Below are positions 1 through 9,149 of a DNA stretch of 64,000 nucleotides, piece by piece; the first letter of the stretch is position 1, and the number at the start of each line of letters is the position of its first letter. The stretch covers positions 62,001-126,000 of the forward strand of contig NC_015730.1 of assembly GCF_000154785.2 (NCBI RefSeq), read 5' to 3'. A model generated the notes under the pieces. The model was not told the origin of the DNA. It made no database searches and worked only from the letters and a program-made list of their open reading frames with translations. A program made the translations under genes and the position numbers. The stretch is from Roseobacter litoralis Och 149 (GTDB lineage Bacteria; Pseudomonadota; Alphaproteobacteria; Rhodobacterales; Rhodobacteraceae).

Positions 1-874
1 CACCGGCCAGCAGGGCTTCTATGCGCAGCATTGGCTGTATGACGCGCCCGGTGAGCAATACCGAGGCGGCGACCCCGCCAACAGACATCTGCCCGCCAAT
101 GACCAGAAACGATCCGACCCCGGCCATAAGAACTGGCGCCATCAACCCGATCGAAGACGTAATGCCTTGCGTGAGCGTCACGCGGCGACTGAGATCATGG
201 GTGATGATGGCGTTGACTGACATCAGCCGCTCGTAACGGCGTTGCATCAAATCCTCGATCCCGAGGCTCTTGATCATCTCGACACCGTCAATCGCCTCCA
301 TCAGAAAGGAATGGCGTTGTTGGTCCCTGTTCTGCCGAAAAGTGTTGAGTTCCAGAATCTTGCGCCGCTGAAACCAGACAATGCCCATCGACAGAAGTGC
401 GAGTACACAGACACTTACCCCTAAAAGAGGCGATATCAGAGCCATCACCGCAATGAAAAGCACAATGAATGGCAGATCAAGCATTGCTGCGGCGGCTTCA
501 CTCGCGTGGTGTTTGCGCACGCGCTCAATGCTTTCCACGTGGTCGTGCAGCACACCGGGGCCGACGTTTTTAAGGCGTGTACTGTTCTCCAGAAGGTTGC
601 GAAAGGCGCGGTGGTATGCCTCAGTCTCGAACCGGTTGCTGGCGGTGGCCATCAATCTGCCACGTGCCAGTCGGATCATGAAGTCGGCGAGTGCCGCCGT
701 CGCGAGGCCTGCGGCCAACACGGCCAATGTCGCATAGCCTTCTCTTGGGATGATCCGGTCATAGACGTGAATCATCGCCAAAGGCAGCGCAAGACCAAGA
801 ACATTTGCGCACAAGGAAGCGACCACGATATGTGGGTTGCGCCGCAGGCGGCGTAAGTCCAATCCACGTTCCAT
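1..874 (-). CDS. Type I secretion ABC transporter, membrane domain (partial)
   Basis: The gene starts at the ATG on the minus strand at 874 and runs off the left edge, so only about 291 N-terminal residues are visible. They begin with MERGLDLRRLRRNPHIVVAS and contain several hydrophobic segments and the charged cytoplasmic loops typical of an ABC transporter membrane domain of the HlyB/PrtD/LapB type. The ATP-binding domain would lie outside the window. An AGGAG precedes the ATG by about 10 bases. It lies 65 bp downstream of the RTX gene on the same strand, so it is probably the inner-membrane exporter of that protein, working with an HlyD-like adaptor and a TolC-like pore encoded elsewhere. 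Family assignment rests on the fold pattern and the RTX neighbour; substrate is inferred. Confidence 0.8.
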   Translation of the reverse strand, partial: MERGLDLRRLRRNPHIVVASLCANVLGLALPLAMIHVYDRIIPREGYATLAVLAAGLATAALADFMIRLARGRLMATASNRFETEAYHRAFRNLLENSTRLKNVGPGVLHDHVESIERVRKHHASEAAAAMLDLPFIVLFIAVMALISPLLGVSVCVLALLSMGIVWFQRRKILELNTFRQNRDQQRHSFLMEAIDGVEMIKSLGIEDLMQRRYERLMSVNAIITHDLSRRVTLTQGITSSIGLMAPVLMAGVGSFLVIGGQMSVGGVAASVLLTGRVIQPMLRIEALLAG

Positions 875-939
875 GCGCCAGTAAACTCCTAATTCGAGGG
901 GCTTACGGTACGCACAAACAGATAATTTTGGGTTACCCG

Positions 940-3888
940 CTACCAGGTTATCTTGTCGATCTCCGTGAACTCCACGATCCCACCGGCATCAAAGGTGATC
1001 ACCCCGGCGGCATCCTCGGAAAGCGCCAATGCCTCAGCGCTTTGGCCTTCAACACTTGATCCTGCATCCAGAACCATTGTCCATCCATTGCCAGTTACGG
1101 TGTTGCCCGCGACATTTGCACCGCCGGAGGTGTCCAGAAGTTCGATGGTTTGTGTCCAGCCAGACGCACCGCCAGCAACAATGTCAGACCCTTCGGATGC
1201 GGCAACCAGAAACGTGTTTTCGCCTGCCCCCCCGTACAAGACATCGTCGCCAAGCCCACCCGACAGGATATCGTCGCCACCGTCACCGTAGAGGGTATCG
1301 TTCCCCGCACCGCCAGAGAGCACATCATTCCCGCCCCCGCCTTTCAGATAGTCATTCCCATCGCCCCCGAAGAGGTTGTCATGACCGCCCATGGTTATGC
1401 CGCCACTTTCGATTGCCGCAACCTCTGATGTCTCAAGCTGGTAGTCGAAGACGGCGAATTCATCGATGGCACCGTCAAAGAAATGCTGCAGATTGTCAGC
1501 GGCTCCATCGCTGCTTTTCCATTGGGATGCCCCCAACGTCCAAGGCTCGTTGTTGCCGGTGATGCCGCCTGTATAGCTGTCCGTATCAACCCGGGCACCG
1601 TCAAGAAATAGTGCGGCACCTTCCGGGCCAAAGCTGACTGCGACATGGGACCAGTCGCCGGCTGTCACTGTGCCGGAGTCGGACTGCATGAAGGTGTTGC
1701 CGCTGTCAGATTGCAGACGAACTTCAATCGAGCCATCGGTATTGAGCCAGGCTGTCAGGTGGCCGCCCCCGTCAAAATGAGTGGAATCGCGCGAAAAAAT
1801 GGTCTGCTTGTCGTCAAGGTTATTCGCATTGAACCGAATAGAAACCGTCCCTGCATCAAGGGCATAGGCGGAGTCGGGCGGAACTTCGACGTAGTCATCA
1901 GTCCCATCCAGAGCCACGGCCGTTCCTGTACCGTCCCAACCTGTCGCGCCGGGCGTGGCTCCGCCACGGTAAAGGCCATCCCGGGCATTGCCGCTACTGT
2001 CAGCTGACGTGCCTCCAACGTCTTCGAAGTGCATTAAGACAACGGCGTCGGCACCGACCTCGTCACCCCCGTACAGCCTGTCATCGCCAGCACCGCCTTT
2101 GATCGTGTCGTCACCGGCATCGCCATATAGTCGCTCATCACCCGCACCACCGATCAGTTGGTCATCGCCCGCACCGCCGGAAATCTGGTAGCGTTCGAAC
2201 GATGTTACGCCTTCGCTTTCCAACTCCGCCATTTCTGCGGTATCGAACTGCCGATCAAAAAGGGCGAATTCATCAATTGACCCTTCAAAGTGGTCTCTGA
2301 GGTTAGTTGCGACGCCGTCGCCGCTCCGGTTTTGCGAAGCGCCAAGTGTCCAGGGTTCGTCGTTGCCGACAAGGCCGCCTGTATAACTGTCTGTATCAAC
2401 CTGCACGCCGTCAAGGAACAGCGCAGCACCTTCGGGACCAAAGCTAAAGGCGACATGCGCCCAGTCGCCAGCCTCCACGGTGCCCGGTTCAGAGCGCAGG
2501 TAGGTATTGCTGCTGTCGGACTGCAGCCTGACTTCGACGGAACCGTCCGACTTAAGCCACGCAGAAATATGGCCGCCGCCATCGTAATGTGTTGAATCGC
2601 GCGAGAAGATCGACTGCTGGTCGTTCAGGTTATCCGCATTGAACCGGATCGAAATAGTACCTGCTTCGAGTGCGTAAGCGGTATTCGGGGGCACTTCGAC
2701 GTAGTCGTTGTCTCCGTCGAGCGTGACGGCTGTGCCAGTACCGTCCCAACCCGTCGCGCCAGGCGTTGCATCGCCGCGGTAAACGCCATCCCGGTCGTTG
2801 CCGCTGCTGTCTGCTGCCGTTGTTCCGGTATCGGTGAAATTCATCAACAGCACCGCATCTGTTCCGTCTTTGGCCTCAGGGCCATCGGCATTGGCAGTGA
2901 TCACATCATCGCCGCTGCCGCCCAAAATCATTGTTTCTGCGATCCCGGTATCTGCGAAGGTGACACCGTTGTCGGCCAACTGAACCGTCTCTGCTACATC
3001 GCCGATGGTGACCGATACCGTCTGAGTGGAACTGGCACCTTCACTGTCTGTGGCGGTTACCGCGACATTAACCACAGCCCCATCGGTTTCGTAGTCAAGA
3101 TCGACGCCATCTTTCAGCTTCAACTGATTTCCATCAACCTCGAAACGTGCGTCATCGACGTGATAAGTCACGGCGTCGCCTGGGTCGGCTGCCACTCCAA
3201 CAGCGGTGCCAACAACGGCGCCCGCGACGTTTTCGTCAACTGTGCCGCCCACTGCGGACAGGGCAGGCGTGTCGTCGACCTCTACAGTCTGGGCTGTGGG
3301 TTCAGTCTCCGTTTCTGTGGAAAGCTGAGGCGTTTCCTGCCCGGTGGCCGCCCTCGACGCGGTGGGCTGAGGTTTCGCAGAGCCGTCTGATCCTCCTTCG
3401 GGCAACCCGTTCCGGACGCCCGGGCTTGCGGGTGCAGGGGCGTCGGTGATCTGATCTGCTGCCGTGTCAAACCTTGGCGCAGTTTGCGCGGGCTGCTCCA
3501 GATCCAAAGAGGCCGGGGTGCGGCCAGAGCCTGCGGAGGCGGCCGACCCTTCGCTGAGGTTGACGGAATCGCTTTGAGGGGGCGCATTCGGTTCTGATGA
3601 GCCCTCTGAGACCAGGTGCTGTGGCGTTGCGGTTGCGGTGGCCCCCCCGGAGGCAGGCGCGGATGTCTCGGTAACGGGCGCTTGCGCCTCGGCCTGTTGG
3701 GGGCGCATGTAGCCGGTCAAGGCGGCCAGCGTTACAGATGCGCCACCAACGGCAGTTCCGCTCCCTGACGCCTCAGCGCCTTGGATCGCATCAAGATGTG
3801 CCTGATCTGCTTTGGAGGGGCCTGCGTTTTCCGCCGGTTCGTTCTTACGCCCAACCTTGAACCGAAACCCTGAAAATATGGACCCCAT
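940..3888 (-). CDS. RTX protein with cadherin-like and two LamG domains
   Basis: Large secreted calcium-binding protein of about 982 aa. An Ala/Pro/Thr-rich low-complexity region (about 1-200) is followed by a cadherin-like module (about 200-300, with YETDGAVVNVAVTATDSEGA), a LamG/concanavalin-like domain (about 350-567), RTX nonapeptides, a second LamG domain (about 621-836), and a C-terminal block of GGxGxDxL repeats such as GGDGNDYL and GGAGNDTL. It has no Sec signal peptide and ends EIDKITW, as expected of a type I secretion substrate. The exporter gene follows. LamG domains bind glycans or proteins, so an adhesin or surface role is likely, but no catalytic domain is visible. Start is ambiguous: ATG at 3888 (used here) or an in-frame GTG at 3897. 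Confidence 0.85.
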   Translation of the reverse strand: MGSIFSGFRFKVGRKNEPAENAGPSKADQAHLDAIQGAEASGSGTAVGGASVTLAALTGYMRPQQAEAQAPVTETSAPASGGATATATPQHLVSEGSSEPNAPPQSDSVNLSEGSAASAGSGRTPASLDLEQPAQTAPRFDTAADQITDAPAPASPGVRNGLPEGGSDGSAKPQPTASRAATGQETPQLSTETETEPTAQTVEVDDTPALSAVGGTVDENVAGAVVGTAVGVAADPGDAVTYHVDDARFEVDGNQLKLKDGVDLDYETDGAVVNVAVTATDSEGASSTQTVSVTIGDVAETVQLADNGVTFADTGIAETMILGGSGDDVITANADGPEAKDGTDAVLLMNFTDTGTTAADSSGNDRDGVYRGDATPGATGWDGTGTAVTLDGDNDYVEVPPNTAYALEAGTISIRFNADNLNDQQSIFSRDSTHYDGGGHISAWLKSDGSVEVRLQSDSSNTYLRSEPGTVEAGDWAHVAFSFGPEGAALFLDGVQVDTDSYTGGLVGNDEPWTLGASQNRSGDGVATNLRDHFEGSIDEFALFDRQFDTAEMAELESEGVTSFERYQISGGAGDDQLIGGAGDERLYGDAGDDTIKGGAGDDRLYGGDEVGADAVVLMHFEDVGGTSADSSGNARDGLYRGGATPGATGWDGTGTAVALDGTDDYVEVPPDSAYALDAGTVSIRFNANNLDDKQTIFSRDSTHFDGGGHLTAWLNTDGSIEVRLQSDSGNTFMQSDSGTVTAGDWSHVAVSFGPEGAALFLDGARVDTDSYTGGITGNNEPWTLGASQWKSSDGAADNLQHFFDGAIDEFAVFDYQLETSEVAAIESGGITMGGHDNLFGGDGNDYLKGGGGNDVLSGGAGNDTLYGDGGDDILSGGLGDDVLYGGAGENTFLVAASEGSDIVAGGASGWTQTIELLDTSGGANVAGNTVTGNGWTMVLDAGSSVEGQSAEALALSEDAAGVITFDAGGIVEFTEIDKITW
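1421..2036 (-). repeat. LamG-encoding internal repeat, copy 2
   Basis: DNA encoding the second LamG domain of the RTX protein. It aligns with 2216-2853 at an offset of about 807 bases, with long shared stretches (for example GATGWDGTGTAV and FGPEGAALFLDG in both). This is an in-frame tandem duplication of a roughly 269-aa unit that includes the adjoining RTX repeats. Confidence 0.85.
2216..2853 (-). repeat. LamG-encoding internal repeat, copy 1
   Basis: First LamG unit of the RTX protein, partner of 1421-2036. Protein-level identity between the two copies is high and the differences are mostly conservative, which points to a fairly recent duplication or to gene conversion between the copies. 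Confidence 0.85.
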
Positions 3889-3979
3889 AACCCTCACACC
3901 TCACTCGTGGGCACCCCTACCCGAGAGTGGTTATGACAGGCATTCGTTAACAGATCGTGTTTGTTTTCGGATCAGATAA

Positions 3980-4013
3980 CGCGAGAGGCCTCCAATTCTG
4001 GATGCCTCTCGCG
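3980..4013 (-). terminator. Hairpin downstream of msrA
   Basis: Strong inverted repeat just after the msrA stop: CGCGAGAGGC at 3980-3989 pairs with GCCTCTCGCG at 4004-4013, with an inner TCCA/TGGA extension and a 4-base loop. On the minus strand it is followed by only a short T-rich stretch, so termination is likely but not classical. Confidence 0.6.
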
Positions 4014-4018
4014 CGCTG

Positions 4019-4540
4019 TTATTCGGCTGCTTGTGTTGCGCTGTCTCGTTTTGGCAGCACCCAGTCAGCGCGCGGGAAGTGGCAAGTATACCCGTTTGGA
4101 AAACGTTCCAGATAATTCTGATGCTCAGGCTCGGCTTCCCAAAAGTCACCCACTGGTTCGACTTCCGTCACGACTTTTCCCGGCCAGATGCCAGAGGCGT
4201 TCACGTCTTCAATCGTATCGAGCGCCACGCGCTGTTGGTTTTCATCCACGTAGTAGATCGCAGAGCGATAGCTGAGACCGACGTCATTGCCCTGCCGGTT
4301 CAGCGTGGTCGGGTCGTGTATCTGAAAGAACAACTCCAGCACGTCACGGTAACTCAGCACGGCGGGGTCAAACATGATCTCAATGCCTTCGGCGTGGGTG
4401 CCGTGATTACGGTATGTTGCGTGTGCTACATCGCCGCCGGTATATCCAACGCGGGTCGAGATGACGCCCTTTCGCTTGCGGATCAAATCCTCCATGCCCC
4501 AAAAGCACCCACCGGCCAGTACTGCGCGTTCCTGTGTCAT
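4019..4540 (-). CDS. msrA: Peptide-methionine (S)-S-oxide reductase MsrA
   Basis: A 173-aa cytoplasmic enzyme that reduces the S epimer of methionine sulfoxide in proteins, using thioredoxin as electron donor. The catalytic motif GGCFWG is at residues 11-16, followed by VGYTGG, and [17 protein letters not shown] and YRSAIYY further on, all typical of MsrA. Its ATG overlaps the end of msrB by 4 bases, so the two are translationally coupled and repair both sulfoxide epimers. A hairpin follows the stop codon. No secretion signal is seen, unlike the neighbouring glutathione peroxidase. Confidence 0.95.
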   Translation of the reverse strand: MTQERAVLAGGCFWGMEDLIRKRKGVISTRVGYTGGDVAHATYRNHGTHAEGIEIMFDPAVLSYRDVLELFFQIHDPTTLNRQGNDVGLSYRSAIYYVDENQQRVALDTIEDVNASGIWPGKVVTEVEPVGDFWEAEPEHQNYLERFPNGYTCHFPRADWVLPKRDSATQAAE

Positions 4541-4986
4541 ATTACGTCCTCCACCTGATTGATGTAGTCCCCATAGCCTTCAGCCTCCATGTCATCGCGA
4601 TGCACAAACCGCAGCGATGCTGAGTTAATACAGTACCGCAGTCCACCCCGATCACGCGGCCCATCGGGAAAGACGTGGCCAAGATGGCTGTCACCATGCA
4701 GGGAACGGACCTCAGTGCGTACCATGCCGAGGCTCGCATCTTTCAATTCATTTACGTTTGCAGGCTCAATGGGTTTGGTGAAGCTGGGCCAGCCGCACCC
4801 GCTTTCATATTTGTCAGCGGAGGCAAAAAGTGGTTCGGCTGAAACGATATCGACATAGATACCGGGTTCCTTGTTTCCAAGTAACGGACCCGTGCCCGGA
4901 CGCTCCGTCCCATCCTGCTGGGTAACGCGATATTCCTCGGGGGACAGACGGTCTATCGCCTCCTGCGTTTTGGCATATTTGGCCAT
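4537..4986 (-). CDS. msrB: Peptide-methionine (R)-S-oxide reductase MsrB
   Basis: A 149-aa enzyme reducing methionine-R-sulfoxide. It shows [18 protein letters not shown] and [11 protein letters not shown], the last containing the catalytic cysteine. The two CxxC zinc-binding pairs found in E. coli MsrB are absent: the position of CGNC reads [12 protein letters not shown]. It therefore belongs to the zinc-free group of MsrB proteins. It is the first gene of an msrB-msrA operon and is transcribed divergently from the glutathione peroxidase at 5123, making a compact oxidative-damage repair locus. An AAAAGGAGTATTCC sequence precedes the ATG. Confidence 0.95.
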   Translation of the reverse strand: MAKYAKTQEAIDRLSPEEYRVTQQDGTERPGTGPLLGNKEPGIYVDIVSAEPLFASADKYESGCGWPSFTKPIEPANVNELKDASLGMVRTEVRSLHGDSHLGHVFPDGPRDRGGLRYCINSASLRFVHRDDMEAEGYGDYINQVEDVI

Positions 4987-5046
4987 GGAATACTCCTTTT
5001 GATTGTTGCCTTAATAAATGGGCGTAAAACCCGTAAAGAAAAGGGG

Positions 5047-5072
5047 GGAACTGACACAAGCGGCCCGACGTG
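5047..5072 (+). promoter_or_regulatory. Weak EcfG-like promoter candidate
   Basis: GGAAC at 5047-5051, 17 bases, then CGTG at 5069-5072, against the EcfG consensus GGAAC-N16/17-CGTT. It lies 50 bp upstream of the glutathione peroxidase start. One mismatch in the -10 element and distance from the stress island keep this tentative. Confidence 0.25.
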
Positions 5073-5122
5073 TCTTTTTGTCGGGGCACCCTATATTCCA
5101 GATAACACTGGAGGAGGCGACG

Positions 5123-5671
5123 ATGAGGACTTCGAAAAGAGCATTGGCGGCAGTCGTATCCGCCGTATTTGCCGCAGGCTCGGTTTGGGCCGGCGCACGT
5201 GATCACCAGTTTGCATCCATCGACGGCGGTTATCTGGAAATGGCCGATTGGGCGGGACAGCCCGTGCTGGTCGTCAATACCGCATCGCAATGTGGGTTTA
5301 CGGGCCAATACGCCGGGCTGCAGAAGCTCTACGACACCTACCGCGACGCGGGTCTTGTGGTTTTCGCGATTCCATCAGATGATTTCAACCAAGAGCTTGG
5401 TAGTGCACAGGAGGTCAAGGAGTTCTGCGAGATGAACTATGGACTGGACATGCCGATGGCGGACATCACGCGCATCCGGGGTAAGAACGCACATCCGTTT
5501 TATCAGGAAGTACGCGCGGAAACCGGGTTTGTGCCGCGCTGGAACTTCAATAAGGTTTTGATCGGGCTGGACGGGGAAGTCGTGGAAACCTGGGGTTCGC
5601 AGACCAAACCGATGTCACGTGAAATAACCGAGACGGTTGAGGGGCTTCTGGAAAAAGCAGGTCGGGGGTGA
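5123..5671 (+). CDS. Periplasmic glutathione peroxidase family protein
   Basis: A 182-aa thiol peroxidase of the GPx family. The ATG at 5123 is chosen because a GGAGGAGG ribosome site precedes it and because translation then begins with a signal peptide (MRTSKRALAAVVSAVFAAGSVWA, cleaved near residue 23). The catalytic Cys lies in NTASQCGFTGQ, and the conserved WNFNK supplies the Trp-Asn of the active site. These proteins reduce hydroperoxides, usually with thioredoxin-like donors in bacteria. It is divergent from msrB-msrA and is followed within 3 bases by a methyltransferase gene, probably in one transcript. Function is confident; the physiological reductant is not known. Confidence 0.9.
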   Translation: MRTSKRALAAVVSAVFAAGSVWAGARDHQFASIDGGYLEMADWAGQPVLVVNTASQCGFTGQYAGLQKLYDTYRDAGLVVFAIPSDDFNQELGSAQEVKEFCEMNYGLDMPMADITRIRGKNAHPFYQEVRAETGFVPRWNFNKVLIGLDGEVVETWGSQTKPMSREITETVEGLLEKAGRG

Positions 5672-5674
5672 GTT

Positions 5675-6316
5675 TTGACGCAGGAAAAAGAAGACGAACG
5701 CTTGGATCTTGAAGCTGCGTACTCCGTCCGGACCCCGGCGGAGAATGCAGCACTTTATGCGTCCTGGGCCAAGACATATGACGAGAGCTTTGCCGCAGCG
5801 AGCGACTATGTATTCCCCCAGCAGGTCGCGCAGGTTTTCCACGAACAAGGTGGTCATGGTCCGGTTCTGGATGCAGGGGCAGGGACTGGTTTGGTGGCTG
5901 AGGCCATCGCAGCGCGCAAAACCTGTTTGATAGATGCGTTCGATATCTCCTCTGCGATGCTGTCTGTTGCGAGGTCCAAAGGTGTCTACCGTAAACTGGT
6001 TCAGGGTGATTTGACGGGAAAGCTCCCTTTTGCCAACGGTAGCTATGGGTCAGTTGTCAGCGCCGGGACGTTTACCCATGGGCATGTCGGCCCCGAAGCG
6101 CTTGGCGAATTGATGCGTGTGGCCGCAAGTGGGGCGCTGTTTGTGTTGACCATCAAGGCGGAGCTTTACGAGACACGCGGCTTTGGCGCGAAATTCGGCG
6201 GGCTCGGCGCCCAAATCTACGATTTTCAAACGCAAGAAGTGCCGATTTACGGCGCAGGGGCGCAGATATCCCATGCGCTGGATGCGGGGGTGATTGCCTG
6301 TTTTCGCAAGGTCTAG
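5675..6316 (+). CDS. Class I SAM-dependent methyltransferase
   Basis: A 213-aa cytoplasmic protein with the Rossmann-type SAM-binding motif VLDAGAGTGLVAEAI (about residues 66-80) and the acidic post-motif region DAFDISSAML. It resembles the Methyltransf_11/25 families. The substrate is not recognisable. The apparent start is a TTG at 5675 preceded by a GGGGGTGAG ribosome site that overlaps the previous stop codon, so translation is probably coupled to the peroxidase gene. It converges on the GlxA-like regulator gene and overlaps its end by 4 bases. Confidence 0.8.
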   Translation: MTQEKEDERLDLEAAYSVRTPAENAALYASWAKTYDESFAAASDYVFPQQVAQVFHEQGGHGPVLDAGAGTGLVAEAIAARKTCLIDAFDISSAMLSVARSKGVYRKLVQGDLTGKLPFANGSYGSVVSAGTFTHGHVGPEALGELMRVAASGALFVLTIKAELYETRGFGAKFGGLGAQIYDFQTQEVPIYGAGAQISHALDAGVIACFRKV

Positions 6317-7296
6317 AGGCCGCCGCGCCAGACCAGTTTGGCACTTCCATCTTCAAGGCCCGGGCTGATGCCATAGGCTGTACGGTAGCTTTTTGAAAAA
6401 TGTGACAGGGATTTGAACCCGCAGGCCACGCAGACATCCGTGACCGAGAGGTCCGTTTGGCGCAACAGGTCGCGCGCTTTCTCAAGCCGCAGTTTCAGAT
6501 AATACCGCTTGGGGGACACGTTGATGTACTTTGAAAACAATCGTTCCAACTGGCGGGTGGACAACTCAACGATGGTTGCGATTTCTTCGGGGGTCAGCGG
6601 GTCTTCGATGTTGTTTTCCATGACTTGCAACGCCATTGCCAGCTTGCCGTTACGCACCTGTGACCTTGTATGCAGTGCCGCGCGCTGGGTGTGGTTTGGC
6701 AGGCGCGGATCGGTATAGACCATTTGGTCAGCGACCCATGTCGCCAACTCAACACCATGATCTGCCTGAATGCGTTGCAACATCATATCCATGGATGCGG
6801 CCCCCCCCGCCGTGGTAAATGTCGACCCATCAACGGAAAAGATTGCATCTTCGACAATCACATCTGGCAGGCTTTCGGTGAGGGCGGCGCGGTACTCCCA
6901 ATGGGTTGTCACGCGTTTGCCTGATAACAACCCGGCAAGGGCCAGCACATAGGTTCCGGAGGATAAGGCACCGTAGTCCATGCCGCGTCGTGTCTCGCGC
7001 CGCAGCCAGTGGATCAGCCTTTTTGATGTTGCGTTGCCGACATCCTCACCTGCGCAAATGACGATGGTTTCATGTCGGTCCAACTCAGTGAGCGCGCCGT
7101 CTACGCCGATTTTCACCCCGTTATAAGCTGCAACGGGTTCACCTGTTTCGCTCAGCAATCGCCACCTGTAACAGGGGCCACCTGCGGGATAGCGGTTGGC
7201 AAGGCTCAGTGCTTCGAGTGCGCAGGCAAACCCAAGTTGCGAATACCCCGGGATTAGGACGAATGCATAGGCTCTGGTGCTGCTGGGTTCAGGCAT
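6313..7296 (-). CDS. GlxA family transcriptional regulator (DJ-1/PfpI + AraC HTH)
   Basis: About 327 aa. An N-terminal DJ-1/PfpI-like domain (about 10-185, FVLIPGYSQLGFACALEALSLA) is joined to a C-terminal AraC-type double helix-turn-helix (about 220-315, ending DVCVACGFKSLSHFSKSYR). Such regulators (GbdR, CdhR and ArgR-type) commonly sense quaternary amines or amino acids and activate their catabolism. The catalytic Cys of DJ-1 peptidases is not evident, so the domain is a ligand sensor. No obvious target lies adjacent; the carnitine-like operon at 14-20 kb is a possible but unproven one. Start could also be the in-frame TTG at 7311. Confidence 0.85.
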   Translation of the reverse strand: MPEPSSTRAYAFVLIPGYSQLGFACALEALSLANRYPAGGPCYRWRLLSETGEPVAAYNGVKIGVDGALTELDRHETIVICAGEDVGNATSKRLIHWLRRETRRGMDYGALSSGTYVLALAGLLSGKRVTTHWEYRAALTESLPDVIVEDAIFSVDGSTFTTAGGAASMDMMLQRIQADHGVELATWVADQMVYTDPRLPNHTQRAALHTRSQVRNGKLAMALQVMENNIEDPLTPEEIATIVELSTRQLERLFSKYINVSPKRYYLKLRLEKARDLLRQTDLSVTDVCVACGFKSLSHFSKSYRTAYGISPGLEDGSAKLVWRGGL

Positions 7297-7359
7297 CTCG
7301 GTGACTTTCAAAAGATCACGGAGAAGGCTAACGAGATTTTTCGCAGCCTGAAAAGGTTT

Positions 7360-8229
7360 TTATGTTTTTTGCTGTCGCGACAGTTGGACCGCCAAAATTC
7401 CAAGCGTGATAACCACAACGCCCAGTATGTCTTGCTGGCCCAGCGGCTCGCTCAGTAACAGCGCGGCGGTTGCGACGCCAAGGAACGGGTTGAGAAAGTG
7501 GAACGTCGCCGCGCGGGTTGCCCCGATCCGGTTCACCAGCCAGAACCAGACGAATGTGGCTGCCAGCCCGGGGATGAGTGTCGTGTAGCTGAATGCCGCC
7601 AGAAGCCGCCAGCTTGGTGTGACATGCGGTGTCTCGAAAATCGCCGTCGCAAGGGCCAGCACCAGACAGCCCACGAGCATCTGCAACCCGACGATCATCA
7701 AGAAATTACCGCCAGACGTGGCACCGCGCACCGATAGGGTCGCGATTGTCAGGGCCACAACGCCAATACAACACAGGACAAGACCAAAGGGGTCCACACC
7801 GCTTGTGATGCGCGCGCCCATGATCAGCCCGACGCCGACAATGCCCGCTGCCAGCCCTGCGATACCCAGCGGACGCAGGCGTTCACCCAGCACAATCCAA
7901 AGCGCCATGGCAACCAAAAGCGGCATGGTGGACGCGATGATGGCAGCGACCGAGGCCTGCACGGTTTGCATCGCCACAAAATTCAGGCCCAGATAAACGC
8001 CGTTTTGCAGCACCCCAAAAATGATCGTGGCGCGCCATTGTGCGGGGGTGAGGTGCCATGACTGACCCAAGGCACGGGCAATTGCGACGCCCAACAGCCC
8101 TGAAATCAGGTAGCGCAGGGTCAAAGCCGCCAGTGGCGAAGCGTCGGCGACGATGATGCGCGCGGATGTGAAGGCCGATGACCACATCAGCGAAAAAGCC
8201 AGCCCCATCAGTATTGCGCGGATGTCCAT
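7360..8229 (-). CDS. EamA/DMT family transporter
   Basis: A 289-aa inner-membrane protein with about ten hydrophobic helices arranged as two EamA repeats (for example GLAFSLMWSSAFTSARIIV and LLAAFSYTTLIPGLAATFVW). Members of the drug/metabolite transporter superfamily export amino acids, nucleosides or other small metabolites. The substrate cannot be read from sequence. It is transcribed divergently from a LysE-family exporter at 8366, which suggests a small export module, though shared function is only inferred from position. Confidence 0.85.
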   Translation of the reverse strand: MDIRAILMGLAFSLMWSSAFTSARIIVADASPLAALTLRYLISGLLGVAIARALGQSWHLTPAQWRATIIFGVLQNGVYLGLNFVAMQTVQASVAAIIASTMPLLVAMALWIVLGERLRPLGIAGLAAGIVGVGLIMGARITSGVDPFGLVLCCIGVVALTIATLSVRGATSGGNFLMIVGLQMLVGCLVLALATAIFETPHVTPSWRLLAAFSYTTLIPGLAATFVWFWLVNRIGATRAATFHFLNPFLGVATAALLLSEPLGQQDILGVVVITLGILAVQLSRQQKT

Positions 8230-8365
8230 TTTTGTTCGTTACACCGATGAGTGACTTTCCAGCGGACCATTTCCGAAAAAGCACCGGGATACAAGCAGGC
8301 GGGGCTGCCCTTGACATCACCGGCAGATCAAAGTTTCACCGCTGATGTGAAAACGAAAGGCCGCC

Positions 8366-8995
8366 ATGCTGATACCCCCTGACACAGTCCTGATATTCGC
8401 AGCGGCCAGCGTGGCTCTGGCGCTTGCGCCGGGGCCGGATAATATCTTTGTACTGACTCAATCCGCGCTTTACGGGCGGATGGCGGGCGTCATGGTCACG
8501 CTGGGGCTGATGACAGGCGTGATGGTGCATACGACATTGGTCGCATTGGGCGTTGCCGTGATCTTTCAGACGTCAGTGATTGCCTTTACCGTGCTCAAGC
8601 TCGTGGGGGCGGGCTATCTGGTCTATCTGGCGATCATGGCCTTTCGCGCCCCCGCCACACCTGTTGATCAGGCGCAGGCACCAAGGACGCCCCTGGCGCG
8701 CTTATATTGGCGCGGTGTGGTGATGAACCTGACGAACCCCAAGGTTGCGATCTTTTTCCTCGCATTCCTGCCGCAATTCGCAGACCCGCTGCGCGGTGCG
8801 GTCACGGCTCAGATTTTCCTGTTCGGGGCAATCTTCGTGCTGTGTGCTTTCGTTGTGTTTTGCACAATTGCCGGGGCGGCAGGTTTTCTTGGCACGTGGC
8901 TCTCAAACAGCCCGAGGGCGCAGGTCGCGCTGAACCGGGTGGCGGGTGTGGTGTTTCTGGGGCTCGCGCTGCGTCTGGTTCTGGCTGAGCGCTAA
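8366..8995 (+). CDS. LysE/RhtB family amino-acid exporter
   Basis: A 209-aa membrane protein with the LysE/RhtB signature near the N terminus (LALAPGPDNIFVLTQSALYGRMAG) and about six hydrophobic helices. This family exports amino acids such as lysine, threonine or homoserine lactone using the proton gradient. The segment MNLTNPKVAIFFLAFLPQF is also typical. The start at 8366 has a purine-rich site (GAAAGG) upstream. Substrate unknown. Confidence 0.9.
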   Translation: MLIPPDTVLIFAAASVALALAPGPDNIFVLTQSALYGRMAGVMVTLGLMTGVMVHTTLVALGVAVIFQTSVIAFTVLKLVGAGYLVYLAIMAFRAPATPVDQAQAPRTPLARLYWRGVVMNLTNPKVAIFFLAFLPQFADPLRGAVTAQIFLFGAIFVLCAFVVFCTIAGAAGFLGTWLSNSPRAQVALNRVAGVVFLGLALRLVLAER

Positions 8996-9098
8996 GGCAC
9001 TTTGCGTTCAATTTGAATTACAAGTCGCTGCCCGTTTCTTTGGTCGGAGGCGTCTTGCGATGCTCATGCCTCAGACAAAACGCAAGATGCTGCAGGCA

Positions 9099-9127
9099 TA
9101 AAAAAGGGCCACCCGCAGGTGACCCTT
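9099..9127 (-). terminator. Rho-independent terminator of the HU gene
   Basis: On the minus strand AAGGGTCACC and GGTGGCCCTT form a 10-bp stem (one G-T pair) with a 4-base loop, followed by a run of six T. It lies 23 bp past the HU stop codon. Confidence 0.9.
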
Positions 9128-9149
9128 CAAGAGTTCGCGTGTTTGGCGA

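Noticed and set aside
1200..1400. Short periodic repeats resembling a CRISPR array
   Set aside because: They are the codons of RTX nonapeptides (GGxGxDxL); unit length and lack of constant direct repeats exclude CRISPR.
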